Positions 1 to 8,187 of a stretch of 64,000 nt of DNA are shown in pieces. The translations under genes and the position numbers were made by a program. Where the stretch lies: the NCBI GenBank assembly GCA_965231165.1, contig OZ246421.1, positions 682,001 through 746,000 on the forward strand, in the 5' to 3' direction. The notes under the pieces are model-generated. The model ran no database searches. It was not told the DNA's origin and saw nothing but the letters and a program-made list of their open reading frames with translations. This DNA comes from Micavibrio_C sp965231165 (GTDB taxonomy: Bacteria; Pseudomonadota; Alphaproteobacteria; Micavibrionales; Micavibrionaceae). Numbering within the stretch: position 1 is the first letter of the stretch; the number at the start of each line of letters is the position of its first letter.

Positions 1-110
1 TGACAATGCCAAGACGGTATTGCCCGCGAACCGCAGGGCGCGGCGCAATCCTAAAATCAGGCCTGATTAAGTTCAGGATGTATTAAAAATTGAATAGCTG
101 ACAAAAATAA

Positions 111-195
111 TGTCACCCCGGCGAAAGCCGGGGTCGAGACTACAGTATAAAAATTACTGAAATTTCAATAAATTCCGGCTTTCGCCGGAATGACA
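111..195. repeat. TGTCA-flanked palindromic repeat, copy 1 (85 bp)
   Basis: The two ends are inverted copies of each other (111-131 against 175-195, two mismatches), each starting with TGTCA and carrying a CCGGCGAAAGCCGG core that can itself fold. The middle is AT-rich. The same architecture and length recur at 23973-24058 and 44212-44297. Such intergenic palindromic elements are common in Proteobacteria; whether this one is mobile is inference. It lies in a 379-bp stretch with no gene that I can support. Confidence 0.8.
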
Positions 196-379
196 ATGAC
201 GAGATACTGCGCGCGCTTTTTCTGGACAGGGTTTGAGTTTTAATGCTAATCCCGGCAATGGTTTTAGCTGAGAGGCGATGAATTTGCGCGTTCTTATAAT
301 CTCTGACGGGGCATCGGGTATGTTGATTAATGCCCTCCGTCAGTCAGGCATTGATGTTATTTCGGAAGAGGAACAGGAC

Positions 380-640
380 ATGGGTATTTTTGGCAGGCCT
401 TCAGGCCTTTCGCGGTTGGCTTTAGCGATTGCGTCTATGATCGTGGCGTCGCCTTCGGTGGCGTTTAATTTCGCCCGTCAGGCGGATTATCAGGTAAAAG
501 GCACATACCCGACAGGACAGAATGACCGTCATTACGGGCCGCAGCGCCATGCTTACGGGCAGGCGCATCCGGCGGTGCATACCCGCCGTTACCGGAATGC
601 AACGCGTCGTTCCAGCATGAACCCGAACCCTGACCTTTAG
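380..640 (+). CDS. small putative exported protein, unknown
   Basis: The 86-residue product is not recognised. It starts with a plausible signal peptide (a short basic stretch, then a hydrophobic run at about residues 10-25 ending SPSVAF), followed by a polar tail rich in His, Arg, Tyr and Pro. I chose the ATG at 380 because GAGGAA lies 6 bases upstream. An in-frame ATG at 278 would add 34 residues, but its purine stretch sits only 2 bases from the start codon. It is followed by a 246-bp leader before rpsB that includes the 12-bp palindrome TATTGCGCAATA at 671-682. The gene call rests on the signal-like N-terminus and ribosome site only. Confidence 0.45.
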   Translation: MGIFGRPSGLSRLALAIASMIVASPSVAFNFARQADYQVKGTYPTGQNDRHYGPQRHAYGQAHPAVHTRRYRNATRRSSMNPNPDL

Positions 641-886
641 GACAGGGCGCGCGCAAGGCCTTAATTAACATATTGCGCAATACAATATACGGACTGCGTA
701 CGGTTCGGGCATAGCTTTGGGCTTAGAATTTCCTTGAATTCTGCGGGAATCCCCTGTAAAACCACGCCAACTTGTTAAATTCACATGCGGGAACGGGTGG
801 ATGTCCGCCCTCCGGTGTTTCTTGATTTTCCTTGGATAATCAATGAGATGCTCCCCGCAGAGGCATAACCGGAAAAGGAAATTACT

Positions 887-1681
887 ATGTCTGAATTCAC
901 TATGCGCCAACTGCTCGAAGCAGGCGTTCACTTCGGCCACCACACACGTCGCTGGAACCCCAAAATGAAGCCGTATATTTTCGGCGTTCGTAATGGCGTT
1001 CACATCCTCGACCTGCAGCAGACCGTTCCGATGCTGGACCGCGCCCTGAAATCCGTTCAGGAAATCACCGCTAACGGTGGCCGCGTTCTGTTCGTGGGCA
1101 CGAAACGCGCTGCACAGGAAAAAGTGGCTGAAGCCGCTAAAAAATCCGGCCAGTACTACGTGAACCACCGCTGGCTCGGCGGCATGCTGACCAACTGGAA
1201 AACAATCACCACGTCGATCAACCGTCTGCGCGAGCTGGAAACCATTCTGGCGGGCAGCGTTGAAGGCTACACCAAAAAAGAACAACTGATGATGAAACGC
1301 GAGCACGAGAAGCTCGAAAAGTCCATCGGCGGTATCAAGGAAATGGGTGGCCGTCCGGACGCTATTTTCATCATTGATACCAACAAAGAAAAAATCGCCA
1401 TTCAGGAAGCCAACACGCTGGGTATTCCTGTATTCGCGGTGATCGACTCCAACTCTGACCCTGCAGGCATCCTGTACCCGTTCCCGGGTAATGATGATGC
1501 TCTGCGCGCTGTAGAACTGTATTGCGACCTGTTCGCTAATGCTGTTCTGGCCGGTCTGCAAGCTGAAATGTCCAAATCCGGCAAGGATATGGGCGCTGCG
1601 AAGAACCCGGTACAGAAACTGCCGAAGGCTGAGATCGTCGCAGAAGAAGTTGAAGTCAAAAAGCAGGCAACTGCTGGTTAA
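887..1681 (+). CDS. rpsB: 30S ribosomal protein S2
   Basis: S2 is a component of the small ribosomal subunit, binding late on its back side near S1. The N-terminus shows the family hallmark around residues 13-30 (GVHFGHHTRRWNPKM) and the later RWLGGMLTNW and PDAIFIIDTN segments. At 264 residues it is somewhat longer than the E. coli protein, with a charged C-terminal extension. AAAAGGAAATTACT precedes the ATG. It is followed by tsf after 30 bases, the standard rpsB-tsf pair. The long leader upstream could hold S2 autoregulation, but I see no defined element there. Confidence 0.98.
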   Translation: MSEFTMRQLLEAGVHFGHHTRRWNPKMKPYIFGVRNGVHILDLQQTVPMLDRALKSVQEITANGGRVLFVGTKRAAQEKVAEAAKKSGQYYVNHRWLGGMLTNWKTITTSINRLRELETILAGSVEGYTKKEQLMMKREHEKLEKSIGGIKEMGGRPDAIFIIDTNKEKIAIQEANTLGIPVFAVIDSNSDPAGILYPFPGNDDALRAVELYCDLFANAVLAGLQAEMSKSGKDMGAAKNPVQKLPKAEIVAEEVEVKKQATAG

Positions 1682-1711
1682 TGTTTAACTTTAAAGAAAA
1701 GGAATAAACCC

Positions 1712-2638
1712 ATGGCAGAAGTTACTGCTTCGATGGTCAAGGATCTGCGCGAAAAAACAGGCGCAGGCATGATGGACGCGAAAAAAGCCCTGATAGAAGT
1801 CGCTGGCGATATGGAAGCGGCTGTTGACTGGCTGCGTAAAAAGGGTCTGGCGACCGCTGCCAAGAAATCGGGCCGTACGGCTGCTGAAGGTCTGGTGGCT
1901 GTAGCGATTAGCGGCAATAAAGCCGCTGTTCTGGAAGTGAACGCGGAAACGGATTTTGTTTCCCGTAACGATCAGTTCCAGGCTTTCGCGAGCAAGGCGG
2001 CCCAGTTGGCGCTGAACGCAAAAAACGATATCGCTGCTCTGGCTGGTATTGCTTACGAAGAGGGCAAAACCGTTCAGGAAAAACTGACGCACCTGATCGC
2101 GACGATTGGCGAAAATATGAGCCTGCGCCGTACGCAGACGCTGGAAGTTAAAGAAGGCGTTGTTGTCGGTTATGTCCATAATGCGATTAGCCCGGGTCTG
2201 GGTAAAATCGGTGTTCTGGTGGCCCTGGAATCCTCAGGCGATAAAGCTAAACTGGAAGCCCTGGGTAAGCAGATTGCCATGCATGTGGCGGCGGCCAGCC
2301 CGCAATTCCTGGCCAGCGGCGATGTAACAGCGGATGCGATTGAGCGTGAAAAGAACGTGATCCGTGAAACAGCGAAAGCCAGTGGCAAGCCGGCAGACAT
2401 CATCGAGAAAATGCTCGAAGGCCGTATGCGCAAGTTCTATGAGGAAATTTGTCTTCTGGAACAGGTCTTTGTTATGGATGGTGAAACCAAAATCTCAAAA
2501 GTATTGGAAAATGCTGCGAAGGATGTTGGTGCGCCTGTAAAGCTGGCTGGCTATACACGCTTCCAGCTTGGTGAAGGCATCGATAAAGGCGAAGCTGCGG
2601 ATTTTGCTGCAGAAGTGGCTGCTGTCGTTAACGGCTAA
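1712..2638 (+). CDS. tsf: translation elongation factor Ts
   Basis: EF-Ts is the nucleotide exchange factor that releases GDP from EF-Tu in the cytoplasm. The N-terminal UBA-like part (VKDLREKTGAGMMDAKKAL, residues 9-27) and the EF-Tu-contacting NAETDFVSRND segment (about residues 75-85) are clear, and the C-terminal dimerisation half is complete. Length is 308 residues, typical for alphaproteobacteria. AAAGAAAAGGAATAAA provides the ribosome site. It is probably co-transcribed with rpsB; a hairpin follows in the gap before pyrH. Confidence 0.98.
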   Translation: MAEVTASMVKDLREKTGAGMMDAKKALIEVAGDMEAAVDWLRKKGLATAAKKSGRTAAEGLVAVAISGNKAAVLEVNAETDFVSRNDQFQAFASKAAQLALNAKNDIAALAGIAYEEGKTVQEKLTHLIATIGENMSLRRTQTLEVKEGVVVGYVHNAISPGLGKIGVLVALESSGDKAKLEALGKQIAMHVAAASPQFLASGDVTADAIEREKNVIRETAKASGKPADIIEKMLEGRMRKFYEEICLLEQVFVMDGETKISKVLENAAKDVGAPVKLAGYTRFQLGEGIDKGEAADFAAEVAAVVNG

Positions 2639-2660
2639 TCTGGACAACCCCGATTTCTGA

Positions 2661-2697
2661 TAGCAGCCGCATTGCTTTTACAGCAGGGCGGCTGTTA
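2661..2697 (+). terminator. hairpin between tsf and pyrH (attenuator or processing site)
   Basis: TAGCAGCCGC at 2661-2670 pairs with GCGGCTGTTA at 2688-2697 (one G-U pair), and the loop contains a further TGCT/AGCA stem. No run of T follows, so it is a weak candidate for a classical terminator. It could separate rpsB-tsf expression from pyrH onward or stabilise the upstream message. Confidence 0.4.
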
Positions 2698-2775
2698 TTA
2701 CATGAGGGGTACAGGAACAAATAAGAGTTATTGATTATGAAATCTGCTGAAGCGCTCAAAAAGGATATCTCCCCG

Positions 2776-3498
2776 ATGGCAAACCCGGCCCTGAAATTTA
2801 AACGTGTCCTCCTGAAAATGTCAGGTGAAGTCCTGATGGGTGACCGTGAATACGGGATCGATCCGGAAACCATCGAGCGCATCGCCGCTGACGTGAAGAC
2901 GGCCGTCAATCTGGGCGTAGAGGTCTGCATCGTTGTCGGCGCGGGTAACATCTTCCGCGGTGTTTCGGGCGCGTCGAACGGTATCGAGCGCGTGACGGCT
3001 GACTATATGGGCATGCTGGGAACGGTGATGAACGCGCTGGCGCTGCAATCCGCGCTTGAGAAAATCGAAGTACCGACGCGTGTGCAATCGGCCATTCCGA
3101 TGGATGCGGTATGCGAACCGTTCCTGCGCCGTCGCGCTCTGCGCCATCTTGAAAAAGGCCGCGTGGTGATTTTTGCGGCAGGCAGCGGCAATCCGTTCTT
3201 TACCACCGATACGCCAGCGGCGCTGCGCGCTTCGGAAATGGGTTGCGATGCTTTGTTCAAGGGCACAAAGGTCGATGGCGTTTACACCGCCGATCCGGTT
3301 AAGGACAAGACTGCGAAGAAATACGATCAGCTTTCCTATATGGAAGTACTGACCAAAGATTTGAAGGTCATGGATGCCACGGCGATTTCGCTGGCGCGCG
3401 AGAATGATATTCCCATCGTCGTGTTTTCGATCAAGGAAGCGGGCAGCTTTGCCAATGTCGTGCAGGGCAAGGGCAGCTACACGATTGTCACCGAATAA
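2776..3498 (+). CDS. pyrH: uridylate kinase (UMP kinase)
   Basis: Phosphorylates UMP to UDP in de novo pyrimidine synthesis; a hexameric member of the amino acid kinase family. Visible motifs are KRVLLKMSGEVLMG near the N-terminus, the glycine-rich VGAGNIFRG, ATADYMGML-like VTADYMGMLGTVMNALAL, and GNPFFTTDTPAALRASEM. I chose the ATG at 2776 (MANPALKFKR, 240 residues), which matches the family length. In-frame starts at 2731 (TTG) and 2737 (ATG) would add 15 or 13 residues, so the start is the uncertain part. It sits between tsf and frr as in most bacteria. Confidence 0.95.
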   Translation: MANPALKFKRVLLKMSGEVLMGDREYGIDPETIERIAADVKTAVNLGVEVCIVVGAGNIFRGVSGASNGIERVTADYMGMLGTVMNALALQSALEKIEVPTRVQSAIPMDAVCEPFLRRRALRHLEKGRVVIFAAGSGNPFFTTDTPAALRASEMGCDALFKGTKVDGVYTADPVKDKTAKKYDQLSYMEVLTKDLKVMDATAISLARENDIPIVVFSIKEAGSFANVVQGKGSYTIVTE

Positions 3499-3524
3499 TA
3501 ATCAGAAGAAACGGAAGGCCTATC

Positions 3525-4076
3525 ATGTCATTCAAACTTAGCGATCTGCGTCAGCGTATGGACGGTGCCCTTAATAATCTGCGCGAGGAATTTGCAGGTT
3601 TGCGCACGGGTCGCGCGTCATCCAGCATGCTGGAGCCAGTGACGGTCGAGGTTTATGGTTCGCGCATGCCGCTTAATCAGGTGGCGACGATCACCGCGCC
3701 GGAACCGCGTCTGCTGAGTGTGCAGGTGTGGGATAATTCACAGGCCAAAACCGTCGAAAAAGCCATCCGCGATTCAGGTTTGGGCCTGAACCCGATCGGC
3801 GAGGGTGCTGTTATCCGTGTGCCTATTCCGGAACTGAATCAGGAGCGCCGTGCCGAACTGACCAAGGTTGCGGGCAAGTATGCCGAACAGAGCCGTATTG
3901 CGGTGCGTAATATTCGCCGCGATGGCATGGACACCCTGAAAAAACTGAAAAGCGACGGCATGCCGGAAGACGAGAATAAACGTCACGGCGAAGAAATCCA
4001 GAAGCTGACCGACGAGGTCATTCAGAAAATTGACACAATGCTGAAGGACAAGGAAAAGGACATTATGACGGTTTAG
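3525..4076 (+). CDS. frr: ribosome recycling factor
   Basis: RRF works with EF-G to split post-termination ribosomes. The 183-residue length fits the usual 185, and the diagnostic LRTGRASSSMLEPVTVEVYG (about residues 26-45) and the C-terminal NIRRDGMDTLKKLKSDG segment are present. The gene starts 26 bases after pyrH with GGAAGG upstream of the ATG. It is cotranscribed with pyrH and uppS by spacing. Confidence 0.98.
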   Translation: MSFKLSDLRQRMDGALNNLREEFAGLRTGRASSSMLEPVTVEVYGSRMPLNQVATITAPEPRLLSVQVWDNSQAKTVEKAIRDSGLGLNPIGEGAVIRVPIPELNQERRAELTKVAGKYAEQSRIAVRNIRRDGMDTLKKLKSDGMPEDENKRHGEEIQKLTDEVIQKIDTMLKDKEKDIMTV

Positions 4077-4101
4077 GCTGTCTATCCTTGGGGGTATTAC
4101 T

Positions 4102-4821
4102 GTGAGTCAGCAAGTTCAGCATATTGCGATCATCATGGACGGCAACGGACGCTGGGCGCAGGCCCGCGGGTTGCCGCGCACCATGGGGCATCGTCAGGGT
4201 GTCGAGGCCGTCAAGCGCGTGGTCGAGGCGGCTGCGGACCTGGGTGTGAAATATCTGACATTGTTTGGCTTCTCATCCGAGAACTGGAGCCGTCCGGCAG
4301 ATGAGGTTACGGAGCTGATGCGTCTGCTGCGGATGTATCTGCGCGCGGAGACGGCTGATCTTCACCGGAATAATATCAAACTGCGCGTTATCGGCGACCG
4401 TTCGGCTTTTGACCGCGAGATTATCGAGCTGGTGGAGAACGCCGAACGCCTGACGGAAAACAACACGGCGATCACGGTGCTGATGGCGCTGAATTACGGT
4501 GGCCGTAATGAAATCCTGCATGCGGCGGCGGCCTATGCCGCGCAGTGCGGTACACAGGGTATTGCGCCCAGCTTTGAATCGGCTGAGGAATATTTCCCGT
4601 CATTCCTGCAGACCGCGGGTGTTCCCGATCCAGAAATTCTGATCCGCACCAGTGGTGAGCAACGCATCAGCAACTTCCTGTTGTGGCAATGCGCTTATTC
4701 GGAAATGGTTTTTACGCCCACCTTGTGGCCTGATTTTTCGCGGCTTGATCTTGAGCAGGCATTGAAGGATTTTGCCGGACGCGACCGCCGCTTTGGCGGT
4801 GTGAGAGCGGGGAGCGTATGA
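4102..4821 (+). CDS. uppS: isoprenyl (undecaprenyl) diphosphate synthase
   Basis: A cis-prenyltransferase that extends farnesyl diphosphate with isopentenyl diphosphate to make the undecaprenyl carrier for peptidoglycan and O-antigen. The catalytic IMDGNGRWA motif (Asp13) and the C-terminal PDPEILIRTSGEQRISNFLLWQ substrate-binding block, here read as two adjacent parts, are intact. Length is 239 residues. The start is GTG at 4102 with GGGGGTATTACT upstream. The stop overlaps the cdsA start by 4 bases (ATGA), suggesting translational coupling. Confidence 0.97.
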   Translation: MSQQVQHIAIIMDGNGRWAQARGLPRTMGHRQGVEAVKRVVEAAADLGVKYLTLFGFSSENWSRPADEVTELMRLLRMYLRAETADLHRNNIKLRVIGDRSAFDREIIELVENAERLTENNTAITVLMALNYGGRNEILHAAAAYAAQCGTQGIAPSFESAEEYFPSFLQTAGVPDPEILIRTSGEQRISNFLLWQCAYSEMVFTPTLWPDFSRLDLEQALKDFAGRDRRFGGVRAGSV

Positions 4822-5531
4822 CTGAGGACAAAACCAGCGGGCGTTTTTCGGGGCTAAAGGTACGGATTATTTCCGGACTGGTGCTGGCGCCTTTGATGGT
4901 GGCTATCGTCGTGGCGGGTGGTTACTGGTTTATGGGCCTGATGGTTGTGGCGGCCCTGGTATCGCTCTACGAATGGTATGGCTTTTCCAAAGACGGCACG
5001 TGGCCGCTGGCGACGATGTTTCTGGGGCTGGTTTACTTAAGCGTCAGTTATGCCTCCTATGTGGGTTTGCGTTTTAGTTTCGAGGCTGGTGCATGGTTGG
5101 CGCTGGCGGCGGTGCTGTGTGTTTGGGCCAGTGATATCGGCGCTTATTTCGCGGGCAAGTTTATTGGCGGGCCGAAGATGTGTCCGGCGTTAAGCCCCAA
5201 GAAAACATGGGCGGGTCTTGGCGGCTCCATGCTGTCTTGCGCGCTGATGCTGGAGGCGTTGTTGTTCGCGGGCCCGGCCATGGCGCAATTTTTGAATACG
5301 AATACCGGATTGCTGCCCGCCAGCTCATGGTTGTGTGTTTTTGTGACGGGGCTGCTGCTGGGTGTTGTCGGGCAGGCGGGCGATTTGTTTATTTCTTTTT
5401 TCAAGCGCCGGGCGCATTTGAAAGACACCGGCCATCTGATCCCCGGTCATGGCGGATTGCTTGACCGTATTGATGCGTTGCTGCTGGTGGTGCCGATGTT
5501 CCTGCTGATCTGCGTGGTCATGCTGCCATGA
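4818..5531 (+). CDS. cdsA: phosphatidate cytidylyltransferase (CDP-diacylglycerol synthase)
   Basis: An integral membrane enzyme that makes CDP-diacylglycerol from phosphatidate and CTP, the branch point of phospholipid synthesis. Multiple hydrophobic helices fill the protein, and the family signature is split between SPKKTWAGLGG (about residues 125-135) and the C-terminal VGQAGDLFISFFKR...KDTGHLIPGHGGLLDRID block. At 237 residues it is shorter than the E. coli enzyme but comparable to other alphaproteobacterial CdsA. It overlaps both uppS and dxr by 4 bases. Confidence 0.95.
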   Translation: MTEDKTSGRFSGLKVRIISGLVLAPLMVAIVVAGGYWFMGLMVVAALVSLYEWYGFSKDGTWPLATMFLGLVYLSVSYASYVGLRFSFEAGAWLALAAVLCVWASDIGAYFAGKFIGGPKMCPALSPKKTWAGLGGSMLSCALMLEALLFAGPAMAQFLNTNTGLLPASSWLCVFVTGLLLGVVGQAGDLFISFFKRRAHLKDTGHLIPGHGGLLDRIDALLLVVPMFLLICVVMLP

Positions 5532-6706
5532 AGACAGTCAGTATTCTGGGCTCTACAGGGTCTGTAGGGCGCAGCACGGTCGATCTTATTCTTTCACAAC
5601 CTTCCTCATTCGCTGTGCAGGTGATTACCGCGCAGACGAATGTTGCACTGCTGGCCGAACAGGCGCGGGCGCTGAAGGTCAAACGCGCTGTTATTGGCGA
5701 TGAACATTTATTTGATACTCTGAAAGATCTGCTGGCGGGTACGGGTATTGAGGTTGCTGCCGGACGCACCGCGATTATCGAAGCGGGCGCTTATCCCGCG
5801 CAATGTATTGTGGCGGCCATTGTCGGCATGGCGGGGCTTGAGCCGCTGATGAAGGCATTGGCACAGGGGACATGCGTTGCGATTGCCAACAAGGAGCCGT
5901 TGGTGGCCGCCGGACCGCTGGTGATGACGGCGGCGGAAAAATACGGCGCGACAATCCTGCCCGTAGACAGCGAGCATAATGCTATTTTTCAGGTGTTCGA
6001 GCCGGAGAATAAACCATCTATCGAGCGTCTGGTCCTGACGGCATCGGGCGGGCCGTTCCGTACATGGACGAAAGAGCAGATTGTCCGCGCCACCCCGGCG
6101 CAGGCGGTGGCGCATCCAAACTGGTCAATGGGAGCCAAGATTTCCGTTGATAGCGCCAGCATGATGAACAAGGCGCTGGAGATTATCGAGGCACATTATC
6201 TGTTTGGCATGCCGCCTGAAAAAATTGAGGTGCTGGTGCACCCGCAATCGATCATTCATTCGATGGTGGAGTATGAAGACGGGTCGTTCCTGGCGCAGCT
6301 CGGTGCGCCGGACATGAAAACCCCGATTGCCTGTGCGCTGGCGTGGCCACAACGGATGAAGACTTCGGGCGCGCGGCTGGATCTGACGCAGCTTAAGCGG
6401 CTTGATTTCGAGCCGATGGACCATGATCGCTTTCCGCTGCTGGCGAAGGCTTATGAATGCCTCAAGGCCGGGCAGGGTTCCTGCCTGACGTTTAATGCCG
6501 CGAATGAAGTGGCTGTCGCGGCGTTCCTATCCGGAAGGATAGGTTTTGGCGACATATATGATGTGGTGGCTGCCGCGCTTGATTCTGACAGCGGCGGGAA
6601 CCTTGGCGGGCTTGAAGATATTCTTCTTTTAGACCACACTGTCCGCCACCAATGTGAGTCCTATATACTTAACAATAATCTTTCCTATAAACGAGCGGGG
6701 CTATAG
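5528..6706 (+). CDS. dxr: 1-deoxy-D-xylulose 5-phosphate reductoisomerase
   Basis: Second enzyme of the MEP isoprenoid pathway: it rearranges and reduces DXP to methylerythritol phosphate with NADPH and a divalent metal. The NADPH motif GSTGSVGRSTVDLI is at residues 8-21; the metal-binding DSEHNAIFQ and the KISVDSASMMNKALEIIEAH block are clear. Length of 392 residues is standard. It supplies precursors used by UppS just upstream, which fits the cluster. The C-terminus after residue 370 is divergent. Confidence 0.97.
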   Translation: MKTVSILGSTGSVGRSTVDLILSQPSSFAVQVITAQTNVALLAEQARALKVKRAVIGDEHLFDTLKDLLAGTGIEVAAGRTAIIEAGAYPAQCIVAAIVGMAGLEPLMKALAQGTCVAIANKEPLVAAGPLVMTAAEKYGATILPVDSEHNAIFQVFEPENKPSIERLVLTASGGPFRTWTKEQIVRATPAQAVAHPNWSMGAKISVDSASMMNKALEIIEAHYLFGMPPEKIEVLVHPQSIIHSMVEYEDGSFLAQLGAPDMKTPIACALAWPQRMKTSGARLDLTQLKRLDFEPMDHDRFPLLAKAYECLKAGQGSCLTFNAANEVAVAAFLSGRIGFGDIYDVVAAALDSDSGGNLGGLEDILLLDHTVRHQCESYILNNNLSYKRAGL

Positions 6707-6712
6707 CCAGAT

Positions 6713-8095
6713 ATGCAACTCTTTGAAACGCTACATGAATTTGCCAATAATACGTGGGTTTATGGCGGGACGTTCGTTCTGGTTTTGAGCATCCTCGTGT
6801 TTGTGCATGAGTTCGGCCATTACTATGTCGCCCGGATTTGCGGTGTGCGTATCGAGAGTTTTTCCATCGGTTTTGGCAAGGAATTGTTTGGTTTTACCGA
6901 TAAGCACGGTACGCGCTGGAAGTTTTCCCTGATCCCGCTGGGCGGCTATGTGAAGATGTTTGGTGACGTTGATCCGGCCAGCGCCGGACATACCAGCGAA
7001 GTCGTAGAGGACGGGCAGACACGCCAGCACACAAATGACGAGCGCAAGGTTGCTTTCTATTCCCAGTCGGTTGCCCGTCGTGCCTCCATCGTTTTTGCTG
7101 GCCCCGGTATCAATTTCCTGTTTGCTATTCTGATCCTGTGGGGGCTTTACACGGTCTACGGTCAGCCTTCGACGCCGCCGGTTGTGGCTGGTGTGGTTCA
7201 GGGGGCTGCTGCCGATCAGGCTGGTTTTGAGCCGCATGACGTTGTCCTCTCGATTGACGGACGTCCGGTGCGCCGTTTTGAAGAAATACGTCGTGCCGTT
7301 GCTCTGGGGCTGGATGTCGAGCGCCGTTTTGAAGTCAAGCGCGGCAACGATATTATTGTTATCAAGGCGCAGGCTGCGCGTCTGGAAGATGAGGATCATT
7401 TCGGTTTTCAGAATTCACGCGGTTTTCTGGGGCTGGTCAGTCCGGGGCTGGGGCTGGATGTTGCCCGAATTCAGGAGATTAACGGCGTAAAAGTCGATAA
7501 TCCGGAGCAAGCGCGTGAGAAACTGGCGCGTTTCATGGACCAGAATATCGTGGTGACGATGGCTGGTGTCGATGAAAAGTCTGATGTTTATAAAGTTCGT
7601 CCGATTGGCGAAAAGAACGTCAATCTTGCCAAGGAAGATGATCCCGGTTTCAACAAGCTGGTGATTTCCGATGACGATAAGGAGATTTTCTTCAAGCTGA
7701 TGCCGATGGAAGGCCTGATGGTCGCCATTTATGAAACCAAGAATATCGTTGTTGATACGCTGGGTGCCATTGGTCAGATGATTACCGGTACGCGTAGCGC
7801 CAAGGAACTGGGCGGGATTATCCGCATTGGCGCACTGGCCGGGGACATGGCGCAAAACGGTATTATCGCCTTAATAACCTTTACGGCCTTGCTTTCCATA
7901 AATCTTGGTCTTATCAACTTGTTTCCCATTCCGATGCTGGATGGTGGACACCTTGTGTTTTATGCCGTCGAAGCGCTGAAGGGGAAGCCGATTTCCGAAC
8001 AAATTCAGGAATATGCATTCCGTTTGGGGCTGGTCTTTCTGGTAGGAATCATGGTATTCGCTAACTTGAACGATCTTCTCCAGATCTTCCTTTGA
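6713..8095 (+). CDS. rseP: site-2 protease RseP, intramembrane zinc metalloprotease
   Basis: Cleaves transmembrane anti-sigma factors and remnant signal peptides inside the inner membrane. The zinc motif HEFGH is at residues 32-36 in the first membrane helix, and the third metal ligand lies in the FPIPMLDGGHL segment at about residue 409. A PDZ region follows the second helix (about residues 150-225), with a second, degenerate one after it. It starts 6 bases after dxr. Position directly before bamA is the usual proteobacterial order. Confidence 0.95.
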   Translation: MQLFETLHEFANNTWVYGGTFVLVLSILVFVHEFGHYYVARICGVRIESFSIGFGKELFGFTDKHGTRWKFSLIPLGGYVKMFGDVDPASAGHTSEVVEDGQTRQHTNDERKVAFYSQSVARRASIVFAGPGINFLFAILILWGLYTVYGQPSTPPVVAGVVQGAAADQAGFEPHDVVLSIDGRPVRRFEEIRRAVALGLDVERRFEVKRGNDIIVIKAQAARLEDEDHFGFQNSRGFLGLVSPGLGLDVARIQEINGVKVDNPEQAREKLARFMDQNIVVTMAGVDEKSDVYKVRPIGEKNVNLAKEDDPGFNKLVISDDDKEIFFKLMPMEGLMVAIYETKNIVVDTLGAIGQMITGTRSAKELGGIIRIGALAGDMAQNGIIALITFTALLSINLGLINLFPIPMLDGGHLVFYAVEALKGKPISEQIQEYAFRLGLVFLVGIMVFANLNDLLQIFL

Positions 8096-8137
8096 GAGCT
8101 TTCTCTCTCTGCCTTCTTAGTCTATTATCCCATTGCA

Positions 8138-8170
8138 TACCCTAGCCATTCTGGGGTAGTTTTCCTTGCC
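8138..8170 (+). terminator. probable terminator or attenuator between rseP and bamA
   Basis: TACCCTAG (8138-8145) pairs over a CCATT loop with CTGGGGTA (8151-8158) through all eight positions, one being G-U. It is followed by GTTTTCCTTG, a moderate T-rich tail. This would lower read-through from the upstream operon into bamA, or serve as a leader hairpin if bamA has its own promoter further up. Confidence 0.5.
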
Positions 8171-8187
8171 TCAACAGTAATCGGAAT

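Noticed and set aside
1..277. Promoter or RNA gene in the first 277 bases
   Set aside because: Apart from the palindromic repeat I see only AT-rich DNA with no confident promoter or RNA.
665..1561. 298-codon open frame antisense to rpsB
   Set aside because: Fully opposite a certain ribosomal gene; the translated product is rich in Phe, His and Arg as expected for a shadow of GC-rich coding sequence and has no motif.
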